DNA of 54,428 bases from Neolecta irregularis DAH-3 (Eukaryota > Ascomycota > Neolectomycetes > Neolectales > Neolectaceae). Location of the stretch: assembly GCA_001929475.1 (NCBI GenBank), contig LXFE01000332.1, positions 1-54,428 on the forward strand. Reading direction: 5' to 3'. A program made the translations under genes and the position numbers. A model generated the notes under the pieces. The model was not told the origin of the DNA. It did no database searches and saw only the letters and a program-made list of their open reading frames with translations. Below are positions 12,001 through 23,206 of this stretch, piece by piece. Positions within the stretch are counted from its first letter, which is position 1, and every line of letters starts with the position of its first letter.

Positions 12001-14324
12001 GTTTCCCAACAATAATGAAACATCTAGAAACATCTACTGCTGCATTGATCATAGAATATTTACTTCGCGCAAGTCAGATTGCTATCGATCAAGATCATTC
12101 AGGGCAAGATGCTGGTCTTTGGAGTGGAAATGAGTTGACTGGCTCCTCCTTCCTCCATGAATTTTCCCAAAAAATCACAAAAATAATATCTTCAATATTA
12201 CAGAAATCGGAATCGAAATCGGATCAATGGATATTGGATATATTACAAAGACGAATCGAACCGAAAGACATACCGGATCATCTGCTCTCCTCCCTTGTTA
12301 TGAGCACTCAAAACCATTCATATACAGGACTACTTTCTGCTAGAGTTTTACGATCCGTACTCAATACCTGTACCGCCGATCGTACGCACAACTATTTGAA
12401 CGTCTTGGAGAATTTTGACTTCCGACGGCCAACAAACGCGTTTCTTCAAGCCAGTTTACTGTCAGCATGCCTAAAGCCCTCCCAGTATCTCAATAAACTT
12501 GAGAATGAACTTGTAAGTGATATATCAGGCTCCTGCGATTCCCGAGATTTTACCACCAAGCTTGTATTTCTCAATATTGTACTTGCAGAGCAAGAAATTT
12601 CTGCAGTTCCACAACCCAGAAGAATAGTCCTTCTAAAAAAGGTTTTATCTATGGGGAGCCACAATACCATCGTCGCGCGTCTGGTAGTTCAGATGGTTCG
12701 GGGCGTAGATAGCATTTGCGGTCAACACTGGGATCTGATTTTCCACTGCTTGCAACAATGGATACAGGTCATCGATTCTTTCCGCTGGAAATTTTCTTAC
12801 TTGTAGACATGCATTGATGGTCCCAAGCACACATTACCGCTACGTTATGCAGTTTTGAAGCTGGTGGGAATTCTGAAATCCATCTACATCAAAAATGATG
12901 ACCTCGAAGATTTATGGAATGACGGCTTGCCCAAGATAGAACATAAATTGGTCACCATGCTCATTCAAACTCGAGGTCCAATATTAATAGGTTATACGTG
13001 CACTAATACAACCAGATTTTACAAGTCTTATCGAGCAACATTGCAACGATGCACTTGTGCAAACTCTTGATTTAGTCCGACCAGATAAATTATCAGAGGA
13101 TGACTACCTTGAAGTGTGTTACAATTTATTTTATCTCAATACTGATCTTGACCAGTTATATGGTCTTGTCACTCTTCCAAAACATTCTCCTTTCCAAAAA
13201 ACTTTCAATATTCTTGAAACCCAGATCAGATCACACAACTCGGACCTTGTTGTTCAACTTGCGTTGAATGAGGATGTTAATGCGTCGATACCGGGTCAGC
13301 TATTATCTCTTTTGATTCATCCTAGTGATGGCTGGGAGGCGGCTTGGTTCCTACTCTTCTTTTTCTTTGATAAGATTGTACCACCGCCATGCAGGTCTTT
13401 CTGATAGACTAGTCTTCCAATCTTCGGAGTAGATACTTGGAGATTCTGAGAAACGGAAGTTATGTCGACCTTCTGATGACTACTCTTTGCTCGCTATTCG
13501 AGCTCGACACAGACAGACCTTATTCGCCGACTCACGATGTTCTCAACGTCAGTATTTGGAATTGGAATGGAGACGAAAAAAAGCTCGGAGTTCGTTTATA
13601 TACCGAGGCAATGATTAGAATAGGGAGCTTAATCCGGTATGCATCATATGTAAAGAGAATTAATCATTCAGTGGTTGGTGGTCCGATTGCAAATCCAGAG
13701 GACTGACCGTATCCGTTGAAAAGTACCAACCTAGTGTAATCGGACTGATTTTGCAAGGTTTACGGAACGCCATATTTCACCACTTGTTATTGAACATGAA
13801 CTCGATGCTGTTCGTAGAGCACTAGACCAATATAGCTTTGAAGAAAACTTGCTGGTTCAGATTCGAAAAGCCGAAGTCAGTGCTATCTATCACCTCGATG
13901 AACATTACATGGCAATGCAGATGTCTCTTCCTCCGCAATATCCGCTTCTTCATATCGAAGTCAGTGGGCCCCAACGAGTCGGGGTCAAAGAATCTCAGTG
14001 GAGGGCATGGCTGCTGGCATCACAGGGAATGATCACAAGTCAATCCGGTTCTATCATAGATGCACTCAGTTTATTCGAGAAAAACGTCAGACTTCATTTC
14101 GAGGGTGTTCAAGAATGCGCAATCTGCTATAGTGTCCTTAGTATTGATGCACGAATGGTACCCGGAAAGAAATGCGCCCAATGTCGGGGAGTGTTCCACG
14201 CCGGGTGTCTTTATAAGGTATATCCTGAGCATTTCGCAAATCCTGATGATTGTAGTGGTTCAAAAGTTCTAATGCTTCCTCTTGCCCTCTTTGTAGAAGT
14301 AATTTTTCTTTTGCCAGTCGGTAA
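9006..14324 (+). CDS. LTN1: Listerin, RING E3 ubiquitin ligase of ribosome quality control
   Basis: Listerin binds stalled 60S-nascent chain complexes with Rqc2 and ubiquitinates the trapped peptide. About 1,580 residues in some 16 exons; introns 1 and 2 are 9062-9100 and 9333-9375. The N-terminal domain is recognisable: the basic start MVKKDGRQKQK, SSSRAQIGE, then LPPELHVIFKNLTKKDAKTK. It is followed by a long HEAT/ARM-like helical solenoid. The C-terminal block carries LIRGWWSDCKSRGLTVSVEK and FTERHISPLVIEHEL, an RWD-like segment, and the RING: ECAICYSVLSIDARM, KKCAQCRGVFHAGCLYKWF, SSCPLCRSNFSF. All eight RING ligands are visible. The stop follows seven codons after the last RING Cys, as in other listerins. 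Neighbouring genes are functionally unrelated. Confidence 0.93.
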
Positions 14325-15213
14325 ATCTTTCGTCACTTCAAGAATTTCAAGCTGCACAGTTTTCTGTACATGCGATTTTCCATTGTCTCTACGTGATTCA
14401 TATCTAGCACGCTTTCCAAAGTCTAACTCACCACATGTTAATATCTTCGAGTACGATCTGTGGGCACACGAAGGACATGTGGTTTCAGAGAAAACTTCGT
14501 AATTACACACTCTAGCGCAACGAAATTAGTTAGTGTTTACTATTACAAAGCCAATAGTTTCACATTGATGATAATGAATGGGTACTCAGATGTGAACTTA
14601 AAACCTAGACCTGACCATATTTAGTCTGCATTCTTTCAGCCTTTTGGTTAAGTACCCGGTAGTCTTCACATCACACCTGTCAAGATGTCTGTCCTATTGA
14701 AAGACATAGGGTAATTTATAAGCTCTCGAATTGTAGTTAAATACGAGACTAAATTAAAGCGATTAGAGATCGCTTGTATCTTCTGTCTTCGAGTGAAAGA
14801 CCACCAATGTATGGTGGCGGTATTTTTTCTCCTGGATTTTTAGGGTTTTATTCCCACTTGAAAATCTCAACTGGTCGTCTGCGGCGCACAGTCCACGAAT
14901 TGCTAGTCGATCTTTTAGTCTTCACGCTCCTTACCAACATATTCATCCAAGACCCTCGCTTCTTCTTGCCATCCAACTCAGACTGCCTATCCGGCCCGCT
15001 CTTCATTCTCTCCTCGAAGAACCCTACTTTCATTTAGCGCAGACCTTCATCACTCGTCGCGAATCGCCCAATATTTGAACCCAGTTGCATTTTCCTATCG
15101 TAGCAATTCGAATACCCCTCATTCGATTTCAAGAACCTTTCCCCATAGTAACCCGGTAGCGAAATATTTGATTTCTCTCCAAATTCCTGAGATTTTTATC
15201 ACAAACTGATCAA
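14325..15213. other. Intergenic region upstream of the SUN-family gene
   Basis: A long 5' region, AT-rich at first and C/T-rich from about 14,930. A 61-codon frame on the minus strand (15033-14848, very basic) starts directly after a stop and has no recognised relatives. It is not called. The length may reflect the complex promoter common for wall-protein genes (inference). Confidence 0.4.
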
Positions 15214-17014
15214 ATGATCGCCATTCTCACACTCATTTATCTTCTCGTTGGTTTTAACGATGCTCTACACCATCATCATCACAGCCGGGAAAATGGGCCA
15301 GAAATTGAGAAACGAGATAATACCTGCACATTTCAGAAACATGAGGATCTAGTCTTTGTTAGCCCCAACGGATGGGCTATGCCTCCAGATGTACTATGCA
15401 CATCTGGCACCTACTGCCCATACGCCTGTAGACAATCCTTGTTGTCATGGCAATGGGATCCCGCCGCAACTCGTTATGCCTACCCGGAGAGCATGCGAGG
15501 TGGAATCCACTGCAAGGCTGATGGAACCCTCGAACTACCGTTTCCAGACAGGCCTCTCTGTGGACCTGGTGTTGAAACACTCTCTTGTCACAATGATCAT
15601 ACAGAGCCTGTCACGTTCTGCCAGACTGTGTTACCAGGTGATGAGGTGTATACCTCTATTTACCATCTGATTAATATCTTAGGGTATGTATATTCCGTCT
15701 GTCATCGATGCAGGAAAAATAGGTAGTCTGGCAGTGCCTAATACTACATATTGGGCGAGAACTTCCGCTCATTACTATATCAATAGTCCAGGGGTTCCAA
15801 GAGAGATCGCCTGTATTTGGGGAGATGGCACTGAAGCAACGGGGAATTGGGCACCATTTGTCACCGGCGCCAATATGGATGATAACGGAAATACCTATTC
15901 GACACTCAGTTGGAATCCGATTTTCATCAGCGATGCAAGGCACGCCGGTAAACTCCCGGATTTCGGGGCAAGACTTGAATGCAATGGCCAAGGATGCCTC
16001 GGAATGCCTTGCTCAATCACGCCCAGTAAAGATGGATTCAATAAAGTGACATCGCCTGTAGCTTCAACTGGTGCTGGTGCTGCTGAGTTTTGTGTTGTGA
16101 CTGCGCCTCCAGGCTCTGCAGTGAAACTGGTGGTTTTCCACGACGATGGAGGCCGACGCACATCCATTTCAGTCTCTGCCTCAGCCTCAGTGTCGGGCTT
16201 AGTTGATGGGGTTTCGTCTAATATCAACATCAACACTCAATCTAAAGTTGGAAGCGATGCCAATGACCACACCAGATCTTCCAGTTCAAGCAAGACGCCA
16301 GTACCAGAGAATACCAAGTTAAAACCTCAAGTACGAAGAAATGAAACCAAACCCCGAAGTCAACTTGCGAATTCGGTTCCGTCATTGCAGTCTCAGGCTC
16401 CACCGCTGACGACGAACGCACCTTTAGCTCCATTGAATACCCCGGTTCCATCTTTAGCTCCATTGAACAACCCATCAGCACTTTCTGATCCTTTGTCTCC
16501 GTTTCACCCGTCGTTATCGTCTTCTGATTCTTCAGTTACCACGGATAAATCTCCAGAGGATGTGAATTCGCCAGTGCTGAACCAACAAGATATTTCCGCC
16601 TCGTCATCAAGCCTAGCTACTACTGTCTCGACAGTAGAAAATGTATTTCCGGGTCAGAAACTTGAGCCGGAATTTTCGCAGCAGCCTTTGGATACTCAAA
16701 ATTATAACATCAATGTTTCTCCATCTTCACTCGCCTCTGCGGAACCACCCACCGTTTCGAATCTTGAAATTCTACCACTGCCCCCCGTCACATATTCCGC
16801 CGCCCAGGCTGTAAGTTCTCCAGTTTTTGTTATGTATGGGGAGAATAAACAGAACATGAAAGACCTCAACGCAATACCGGCCAGAAACGCAACTTTAACT
16901 TCAAACAATGGTACCAAAGGAGTCGGAACCAAAACATCTGCCATGTTACGGATGGAGTTTCCCCGTTGTGTGTTCTTTCTTATCACTGCGTTGAGTGTAT
17001 CCTTGTTTTTCTAA
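15214..17014 (+). CDS. SUN-family (GH132-type) cell-wall protein with Ser/Pro/Thr-rich stalk
   Basis: 587 residues in two exons (15214-15645, 15683-17014; intron 37 nt). Signal peptide MIAILTLIYLLVGFNDAL, a His run, then a Lys-Arg site (EIEKR) typical of Kex2 processing. The SUN domain occupies about residues 35-285. It is recognised by NGWAMPPDVLCTSGTYCPYA, YPESMRGGIHC, FPDRPLCGPG, VTFCQTVLPGDEG, YWARTSAHYYINSPGVPRE and the WGDGTEATGNW region with its regularly spaced Cys. Then comes a long Ser/Pro/Thr-rich segment. The hydrophobic C-terminus after the Lys/Arg stretch suggests a GPI-attachment signal. The family acts on or binds beta-1,3-glucan in septation and wall remodelling. The order (SUN domain first, stalk after, hydrophobic tail) fits the group-II/Adg3-like branch rather than Uth1/Sun4, in which the SUN domain is C-terminal. 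GPI anchoring is inference. Confidence 0.9.
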
Positions 17015-17678
17015 CAGATTATGTTTCTATTTTTGACATTTCTTTTTAATTTGTAGTATTCTTTTGAATCTTTGATGAAAGACAAGTACGCCTTTCATCT
17101 TGTTCTTTTTCAGGAGATGAATCTTTTTTCACGTGGTATGTGGTAGTAATCTTTCAAGTCACCTTTGTATTACTCTCTATTGGAAATGTAATAAGCTTTC
17201 AATTTAACTCGCTGGAGAGAGGAATTGAATACCTTTTAGTCTTGATTTAGGGTGCGTTTTGTAGCACCCTCAGAATAATTTCATGATATCCGAAAAATTT
17301 CGCATATTTCTGAAAACCCGGTTTGCAGTCCCTCGCCAAATTTTACAAATCGCAATTCCTTACTAATGATCTCGCATCATAAAAAAATGAGCCTATTTTG
17401 TGATTGCAAGACGCGCCTGTCAACAAAAGGCTAGATCGGGCTAAAAATAGTGACCGCAAAACACACCCTGAATTGATGAATGCTTTTCCCAATCCCATTT
17501 TATAATTTGTCTTCAAAGAAAGGGTGATGACTATCGATATAGGTTAACTTGACGATTACCACAACAATGAAAATCAATATCAAATTCAAAACTTATGCTA
17601 GAGCAAGTATGAAACCCACAAGACAAAAATCAAAGCAAAACTCCAAATTATAGCCAAAATGCGGATGCAAAAACCAAA
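17015..17678. other. Intergenic region of convergent genes, with a candidate short TIR element
   Basis: Contains 3' flanks of the SUN gene and the minus-strand F-box gene. Apart from the element at 17249-17469, only AT-rich sequence was seen. Confidence 0.5.
17249..17469. mobile_element. Possible 221-bp MITE with short terminal inverted repeats
   Basis: The left end AGGGTGCGTTTTGT and the reverse complement of the right end AGGGTGTGTTTTGC match at 12 of 14 positions, both ending at AGGG. The interior has no coding capacity. I could not find a convincing target-site duplication, so this may be an old insertion or a chance inverted repeat. Confidence 0.4.
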
Positions 17679-19091
17679 TCAACTCCGGAAATCCAAAAAC
17701 CCATTCCCAATTTCATACCTTCCCAATCGCTTTAATCGTGGTGTACAACTTGATATGAATCCAAGGATATCAATTCTAGGAGTAGCATTTAATAATAACG
17801 GGCCAAGATCCAATTCTACCAAACGAGGGAATCGAAGTGCGTGGCTTCGGGAATTGAGATTACCTAGATCAATTGGAAGACCGGATTCAGGAAGTTCTAG
17901 TTCCTCAAGTTTATCAAGATATTCTGCAATGCGGTCAAATGTGGTATCCGTAAGCTCCACCATATTCTTTGATTGTAATCGAAGAACGCGAAGGTTGGGT
18001 CGTGTTCGGACTGTATTTTGCATATGCACATCAGTAAGGGAAATCGAGAAACTAGATGTTGGTTGACCGTATCCTACAATGAGTGTATGTAGACCAGGAT
18101 TGAGTTGGGCAATATCAGGTATATCTATTCCAAGAAGGACGCCTTCTCTAGAGTTGACGCGTAAACTCTCTAGGGTTGTGCAGCGGAAGGTGGTTAGTAT
18201 CTCGAGGGCTCGCGTTCCATCATCAATTGAGACATCTAGATGTTTGATTGCACGAAGATATGGCATGACACGGGCGTAGGCGGTGTTATTGAAGGGTGCT
18301 GTTAAACTTTCAAGGGACTGAAAGGCTGCTCTAGGCATTTCTTCGGGGATATTGAGGTTCGTGATTTTACAACCGAGTTGCAAGATTTTCAGTGATGGTA
18401 ACGAAGCGAGTACTGAAAATACGGTAGAGGTCACGGAGAGTTGACTGCCACTTCCTGTAATACTGATATCTTCAAGCGAGGACGACGACACTCTGATCAT
18501 GTCTATGAGTAGATGATCTGAAGCTCGGTTGTCATGATGAAGTACGGCAAGGTGAAGAGTTTTTAGACTATGGCATTGATCAGTAATGATGCTTGCGATA
18601 AACCTGGTCTCTAGTGGAAATTTGAGGATGCGAAGTGAAGAGGGGAATAACTGTCGGACATGCTCACCACGAAGAGCTCTGGTCCTATCGTCTGAATAGA
18701 GCGTGTCCAGACGGGGAAAAGCAATGTTTTTAAGCAGTTTCAGGAAATGTACAATGTCCTCTCTGGAGACTTTGTCGAGATGGATAGCTTTTGCGACGGA
18801 AGCCTGCCGTCTTTGAACTTCTTCTGGACGCTGGATCCATTGTGAAACGTTCAGATGGAGAAACAAGTACGAATTGGCGATAGTGTTCCAGGTTTTGTTC
18901 ACTGCAGCAAGAATTCCGAGGGTTTTGGTATCGTTTTTGAAGTACTTGAAGACTTCACTGACAACTACTTCAGTTTGGAGTGCATGTGTTACGATCAACG
19001 AACTACCGGAGTTGGTTTTGATAATTGACGAGTCTGGAGAAGGGACATTTTTGAATCGAGGTTTATGGTAAGACTTTAGCTTTGTGTCCAA
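17679..19091 (-). CDS. F-box/leucine-rich-repeat-like protein
   Basis: Single exon, 470 residues. The F-box-like helix set is at about residues 38-85 (TEVVVSEVFKYFKND, LAAVNKTWNTIANSYLFLHL). It is followed by irregular leucine-rich repeats through the rest of the protein (SSLRILKFPLE, HSLKTLHLAVL, SSLEDISITGS, PSLKILQLG, LEELELPESG, PRLVELDLGPLL). This is the architecture of Skp1-linked F-box/LRR substrate receptors, which are numerous and fast-evolving in fungi. The substrate is unknown. The first of three unrelated F-box-like genes between 17.6 and 24.2 kb. Confidence 0.75.
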   Translation of the reverse strand: MDTKLKSYHKPRFKNVPSPDSSIIKTNSGSSLIVTHALQTEVVVSEVFKYFKNDTKTLGILAAVNKTWNTIANSYLFLHLNVSQWIQRPEEVQRRQASVAKAIHLDKVSREDIVHFLKLLKNIAFPRLDTLYSDDRTRALRGEHVRQLFPSSLRILKFPLETRFIASIITDQCHSLKTLHLAVLHHDNRASDHLLIDMIRVSSSSLEDISITGSGSQLSVTSTVFSVLASLPSLKILQLGCKITNLNIPEEMPRAAFQSLESLTAPFNNTAYARVMPYLRAIKHLDVSIDDGTRALEILTTFRCTTLESLRVNSREGVLLGIDIPDIAQLNPGLHTLIVGYGQPTSSFSISLTDVHMQNTVRTRPNLRVLRLQSKNMVELTDTTFDRIAEYLDKLEELELPESGLPIDLGNLNSRSHALRFPRLVELDLGPLLLNATPRIDILGFISSCTPRLKRLGRYEIGNGFLDFRS

Positions 19092-19910
19092 AAGGAGGCG
19101 CGAAGAGGTTGCTAATCTGTTAGGGGTGCGATTGAGTCATACTTACTGTGACGATAAACCAAGGAAGGAAAGCAGGGGGAATGATGAAAAGAGAGGGACA
19201 TTTCGCGGTGAGAGTATCGAGTTTTGTGGCATGCGCGAGATGCTGGCAAGGTATGGGGGCGGTCTGAGAGATGGCGGCCTGTGTTTGAGGCAGGAACGGA
19301 AGGAAAACGCAGGGCCTGATCCTTGAGGGGTCTCTTTGAGAGGGATTTTTTCCTTGCACGTGATATGTCTAGGGGACGCTTGAGGGAGCGGAGACGATTT
19401 CTGGTCGAGGGACAGAGTGGTTCTCCGGGAGAATCTTGGGAGGAGTGGTGAGGCAGACAAAGGCCTGAAGGCCACTCAATATGAAAGGGCTGGTGTTGCG
19501 GGGAGGTGACAGGGCTGTCTACGTGGACAAGAGGGGAGAAGAGGGTGCAGGGAGAAAACATGGATTGCGGGAGGGAGGGCGGGGAGGGGTCTTTATAGGA
19601 CTGAGGGTCACGTGTTCCACCGCCACTGTCCCTATGATGGGCCCGTGGCTGTGCGTTCACTTTATGTCACTCCACCAGGCTTTCAGTCAAGCAGCCAATC
19701 TATTTCAGTCGGTTCACTGTCAGTCCCCTCCACCAGGCCTCGTCAATCCACTCCACTCGCCCTTGTCAGTCTCCTCTACCAGTCCATCCACCAGTCTGTC
19801 CGCTCCACCCTCTACTACCAGCCCACCACCAGTCCATCTACTCCAGCGGTCTGTCAGTCTGCTCCATCAGTATACTGCTGTCCCCATCGCTGACTGCTAT
19901 TTATGACCGA
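19092..19910. other. Divergent promoter region with C/T-rich imperfect repeats
   Basis: Between two divergent F-box genes. G-rich on the plus strand to about 19,590, then a run of imperfect CCACCAGTC / CAGTCTGTC / CTCCA repeats (about 19,665-19,885). Open frames here are consequences of the biased composition. No gene is called. Confidence 0.55.
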
Positions 19911-20636
19911 GTGGTGTTTATGCACCGTCCTGCCAGAACCTGCCATCCACGCAACCTGCCGCTGCTCTTTCCTCCCGCATTCCCGCACTGGAAGCGTCTC
20001 CCCGCAGAACTCCACACCCGCGTCTTGGACTTTCTCGACAAGTCCGCCCTCGCCGCCCTTGCTCTTGCTATTCACGATCCCCTCATCGACGCATACATCC
20101 AGCATATAGACTCCAAACTCGCCCCCCACTCCTTCTCCTCCGCCCCCCTCGCAGACGCCATATGGGCAGGCATATCCACCGATCCGCTACACAGTGCACA
20201 GAAATACAGCTACTTTGTCCACGAGCTGGGTCGCTTCGAGTACCACTCACAGTCCCTTGGCCTGCGTGTACATATATCAAGCCGCATACAGAAGCGCCTG
20301 TTGCTTCCCGCCTGCCCCGAACGCGCACAAATTTCCCTCTACAACTTTCTCCAATTCCTCATCCACGGCGTCCGCCTAGGCGGAGTTGGCTGGCACATCT
20401 GCTGGTCGACAATGCTCTTTTTCGTTTGGAGCGTCGAATTAAGTACTCTGCAAACTGCATACACTCTCTTCAAAAGTACTTGGAAATACACTTGTATCAG
20501 AGAGACCGAGTATCCAATGAAGGAACTGTCAAATACTTTGAAAAATGTACTGAAATACGATTGGATAGGTACAGAACTCCGTTGCTTGGTTTTGGAGTTT
20601 GAAAACGCCGTAGAAATTGTTAAAACGGCGAAATGA
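19911..20636 (+). CDS. Short F-box-like protein
   Basis: Single exon, 241 residues. The F-box-like segment KRLPAELHTRVLDFLDKSAL is at residues 28-47, with following helix AALALAIHDPLIDAYIQHID. The remainder is helical and unlike any family I know. The 5' half is markedly more GC-rich than the 3' half and the flanks. The start is the first ATG giving a continuous frame; an ATG at residue 4 is equally possible. It may be an SCF adaptor; no substrate is suggested. Confidence 0.6.
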   Translation: MVFMHRPARTCHPRNLPLLFPPAFPHWKRLPAELHTRVLDFLDKSALAALALAIHDPLIDAYIQHIDSKLAPHSFSSAPLADAIWAGISTDPLHSAQKYSYFVHELGRFEYHSQSLGLRVHISSRIQKRLLLPACPERAQISLYNFLQFLIHGVRLGGVGWHICWSTMLFFVWSVELSTLQTAYTLFKSTWKYTCIRETEYPMKELSNTLKNVLKYDWIGTELRCLVLEFENAVEIVKTAK

Positions 20637-20984
20637 GGATCATTTGGTTCAAGGAATGATTGAATATTACAATAATAAATTAGTTTAGGAAATGACCGAA
20701 TATTGTAGTTGTATTTTAGAGCATACACTATATCATTAACGCTGATGTGATTGGGATACAGATTATATTTTATGTATTTTAGAGAAATGCTATATCCATT
20801 ATGGATTTGATTGAATAATGACGCCATCACATCAATTGCGTATCTTTACATATCATGTTGAGTCTTGAAAGTAAAGAGTCTCATTCAAAAACATTTTAAG
20901 CTAGAAATATCCGCCCGTAATTCAATTTTTTCTTCTAATCCCAAAACTAGTAGATCTACGAATGCTGCTAATACACCCCTCACA
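20637..20984. other. AT-rich intergenic spacer
   Basis: 3' flank of the F-box gene and 5' flank of the possible peptide gene. No family signal on either strand. Confidence 0.5.
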
Positions 20985-21163
20985 ATGAAATTTCAACTTT
21001 TGCCTGTCGCAATTGGATTGGTATCAAGTCTTCCTATAGAACCTCGAATAAAACGAATTGAAGACAGAGTACGCTTCTTTATCTGAAAGTCTATTTGATA
21101 TTCAAGGTTCATTCATATAATGGTCGCCCCCAATGGTGCCCAAAGCAAATCGCCTTGCAGTAA
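20985..21163 (+). CDS. Possible small secreted peptide precursor (46 residues)
   Basis: Two short exons, 20985-21068 and 21107-21163, joined by a 38-nt intron (GTACGC...TTCAAG). The N-terminus MKFQLLPVAIGLVSSLP is a good signal peptide. A basic site RIKR lies at residues 21-24, and about 22 residues follow, ending WCPKQIALQ. This layout (signal peptide, Kex2-type site, short Trp/Cys peptide) resembles small pheromone or effector-like precursors, but there is a single Cys, no internal repeat and no homologue that I recognise. Evidence is limited to layout and a plausible intron. It could be chance. Confidence 0.3.
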
Positions 21164-21556
21164 TGAGAAAAGGGTGTCAAGAACGAACAAGGGGAAATTC
21201 TTTTTGTGCCAATGTTTTGCATTTCTATTTCTACGAGTAGAATTTTTAAAGGATTTATTCTCAAAGTATTTGGCATGTATTTTGTAACATGACTGTGGGG
21301 ACATAATCGCGCCCCACGATCCGACCGTACCGATCGTGACGCCCCAAACGGTTCAGGACCCATTGAAGGTGACGCCGGTTTTTGTCATCCAGAGTATGTG
21401 AATAGTTGTGTTAGGGTAACCCTGGTCTTAATTTTCATCGATAGGGGCAAATATAAAGGCAACGCAAGAAAAATTTGGGATAATAAGAATTTTGAAGCAG
21501 GACTTGGAGGCGGGTAAAAACAAGCCGGCGGCTCGGTATTTTTACAATTTATATAG
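21164..21556. other. AT-rich spacer left of an inverted-repeat element
   Basis: No coding signal. Holds a small inverted repeat around 21316-21342 (ACGATC ... GATCGT) in a short GC-rich patch. Confidence 0.4.
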
Positions 21557-21999
21557 GTGCAATCCCGAATTCACTAAATAACCAAAATCGCTAATATAAA
21601 ATGATTTCTATCTGGCCATTTCTTTAGTTTGAGTAAGTATGTTGGCGGCTTAAAAATCTGTCAGTGCACCAAGTGCCAACCGCCCGATCGCCGGAGAAAT
21701 TTAAATAGCCCGCCGACCGGTGGGCGGACATATTTCTAAGCCGCCCGTCTTCCCCAAGAGATCTAATCGACCCACCTGGAGAGTGCTCTGGCAGGCTATT
21801 GGATCGTTTTTGAATCCGTTGAACTGTGGATTGATTGCCTTTTACTCCAAGTTCTGCTCGCACGATTACAGTGTGATCCCGATGATTCGTCGTGAACTTT
21901 GTGAGTATGTTGCACATACTTACGCCAACTAAAGAAATGGCCTGATAGAAATCATTTTATATTAGCAATTTTAGTTATTTAGTGAATTCGGGATTGCAC
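21557..21999. mobile_element. Non-coding element with long (about 85-95 bp) terminal inverted repeats
   Basis: The left arm, from GTGCAATCCCGAATTCACTA (21557), is matched by the reverse complement of the right arm ending at 21999. The match runs with a handful of mismatches through the AAATAACC, CTAATATAAAATGATTTCTA and GGCCATTTCTTTAGTT blocks to about 21643/21910. A second, inner inverted pair (GGCGGCTTAAAAAT / TATTTCTAAGCCGCC) lies at about 21644 and 21730-21745. About 443 bp, no coding capacity: a MITE or foldback element. Flanks share an AT-rich ATTTAT string, but the duplication is not clean. Confidence 0.7.
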
Positions 22000-23206
22000 A
22001 TTTATTAATCCCGCGGGCCGGTGGTTTGACACACTGGAGATGGACGTGTAACACACAGGTCGATGCTGCCTGAAAATATGGTAGATCCGTTAGATTCTCG
22101 AGCAGTGTTTGGATAGTTGCAATAAAGAAAAGGAGCAGGTAATTGTTATTGTGATGTCTTCTACTTTCTTATCTGACGAAGGGGAAAAGTACCCAGCTAT
22201 ATACCCAGCGAGAGAAAGAGCCACATCAGCAGCCACATCAGTAAAAGAAAATGGATAAAAAAGGAATACATGAGTTCCCAAGCTCCCGTAAACTACCTAA
22301 GGCGACTCCCCAGTGCTCCGCATACTCCCGATGGCGAGGATACTCTGTGAAACGCGATTACCAAAAGTATGAAGTTTCCGACCAGTACGATAGGCTAGCG
22401 ATATGCGAGGGCGAGGAGGCAAGGTTTGACGGGGTTGGGGATAAACATTCAGTATTCAGGATGAGCGAATGAAGAGAAACGAAATCAGGCAGGTTATAGA
22501 TGATTATTCTGAAGGAGAATGGATAATTGAAAAAGGATTAAAGAGCGTTATAGTATGACTGACCGATTTTGGCGTGGATGAGTGAAGGAACGTGGTTTTG
22601 ATCATGCGTACCACAGACACAGAAAGAAAAAGTCAAGGTTTCTACTACTCTGTTTCGAAGCGTCATTTCTCCTCTTCTTTAAGCCCTGTTTTACTAACTA
22701 TTGGGAATAGAGATAATGACTCTTACCTACGATATCTATTCAAGAGTTATTTTCGTCTCATACATGTTATCTACCGACTTCTTTTCTCAGAATTGCACCA
22801 TTCACAAAACTTAGCTCCATCGCTCGGCAGCTTTAGCGGCTATCACTCTACGAGTCGTCATACCACAAAGGCCGCCGGTCCAAGAACAATAATTTTCTAG
22901 TCAATATTAGGGACAGACTTTGCACCAATCAAAAAAGAGCATGACGATCTAAACCCTTAGCTTCTGTATCGGCAAAATGACGACGAGCTTGTGCTTCCTA
23001 CTAGAGCGTCAAATCTGATATCGCAAAATCATGTTCCCATTCCCCGGACATAAGAAACAATTACTAACCGACGCTGTCTCTCTATTTAATATAGCAGAGC
23101 CACATAATTGCCAAAAGACTGTTTACCATTGTCAATTGTTGGGTAATCATATTACCTCTAAATTCAGTTTTTTACATCGTTTTTAGAACATAATTGCACG
23201 TCGGAA
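22000..23206. other. Long gene-poor intergenic region
   Basis: Immediately right of the element a GC stretch (CCCGCGGGCCGG) partly mirrors the sequence left of it, so the insertion may be larger than scored. Open frames of 60-100 codons exist on both strands (22090-22281, 22251-22472, 22592-22900), but none has family signal or good splice context. Confidence 0.4.

Noticed and set aside
14848-15033. 61-codon basic frame on the minus strand
   Set aside because: Starts directly after a stop, has no family resemblance or splice partner, and lies in the upstream region of the SUN-family gene.
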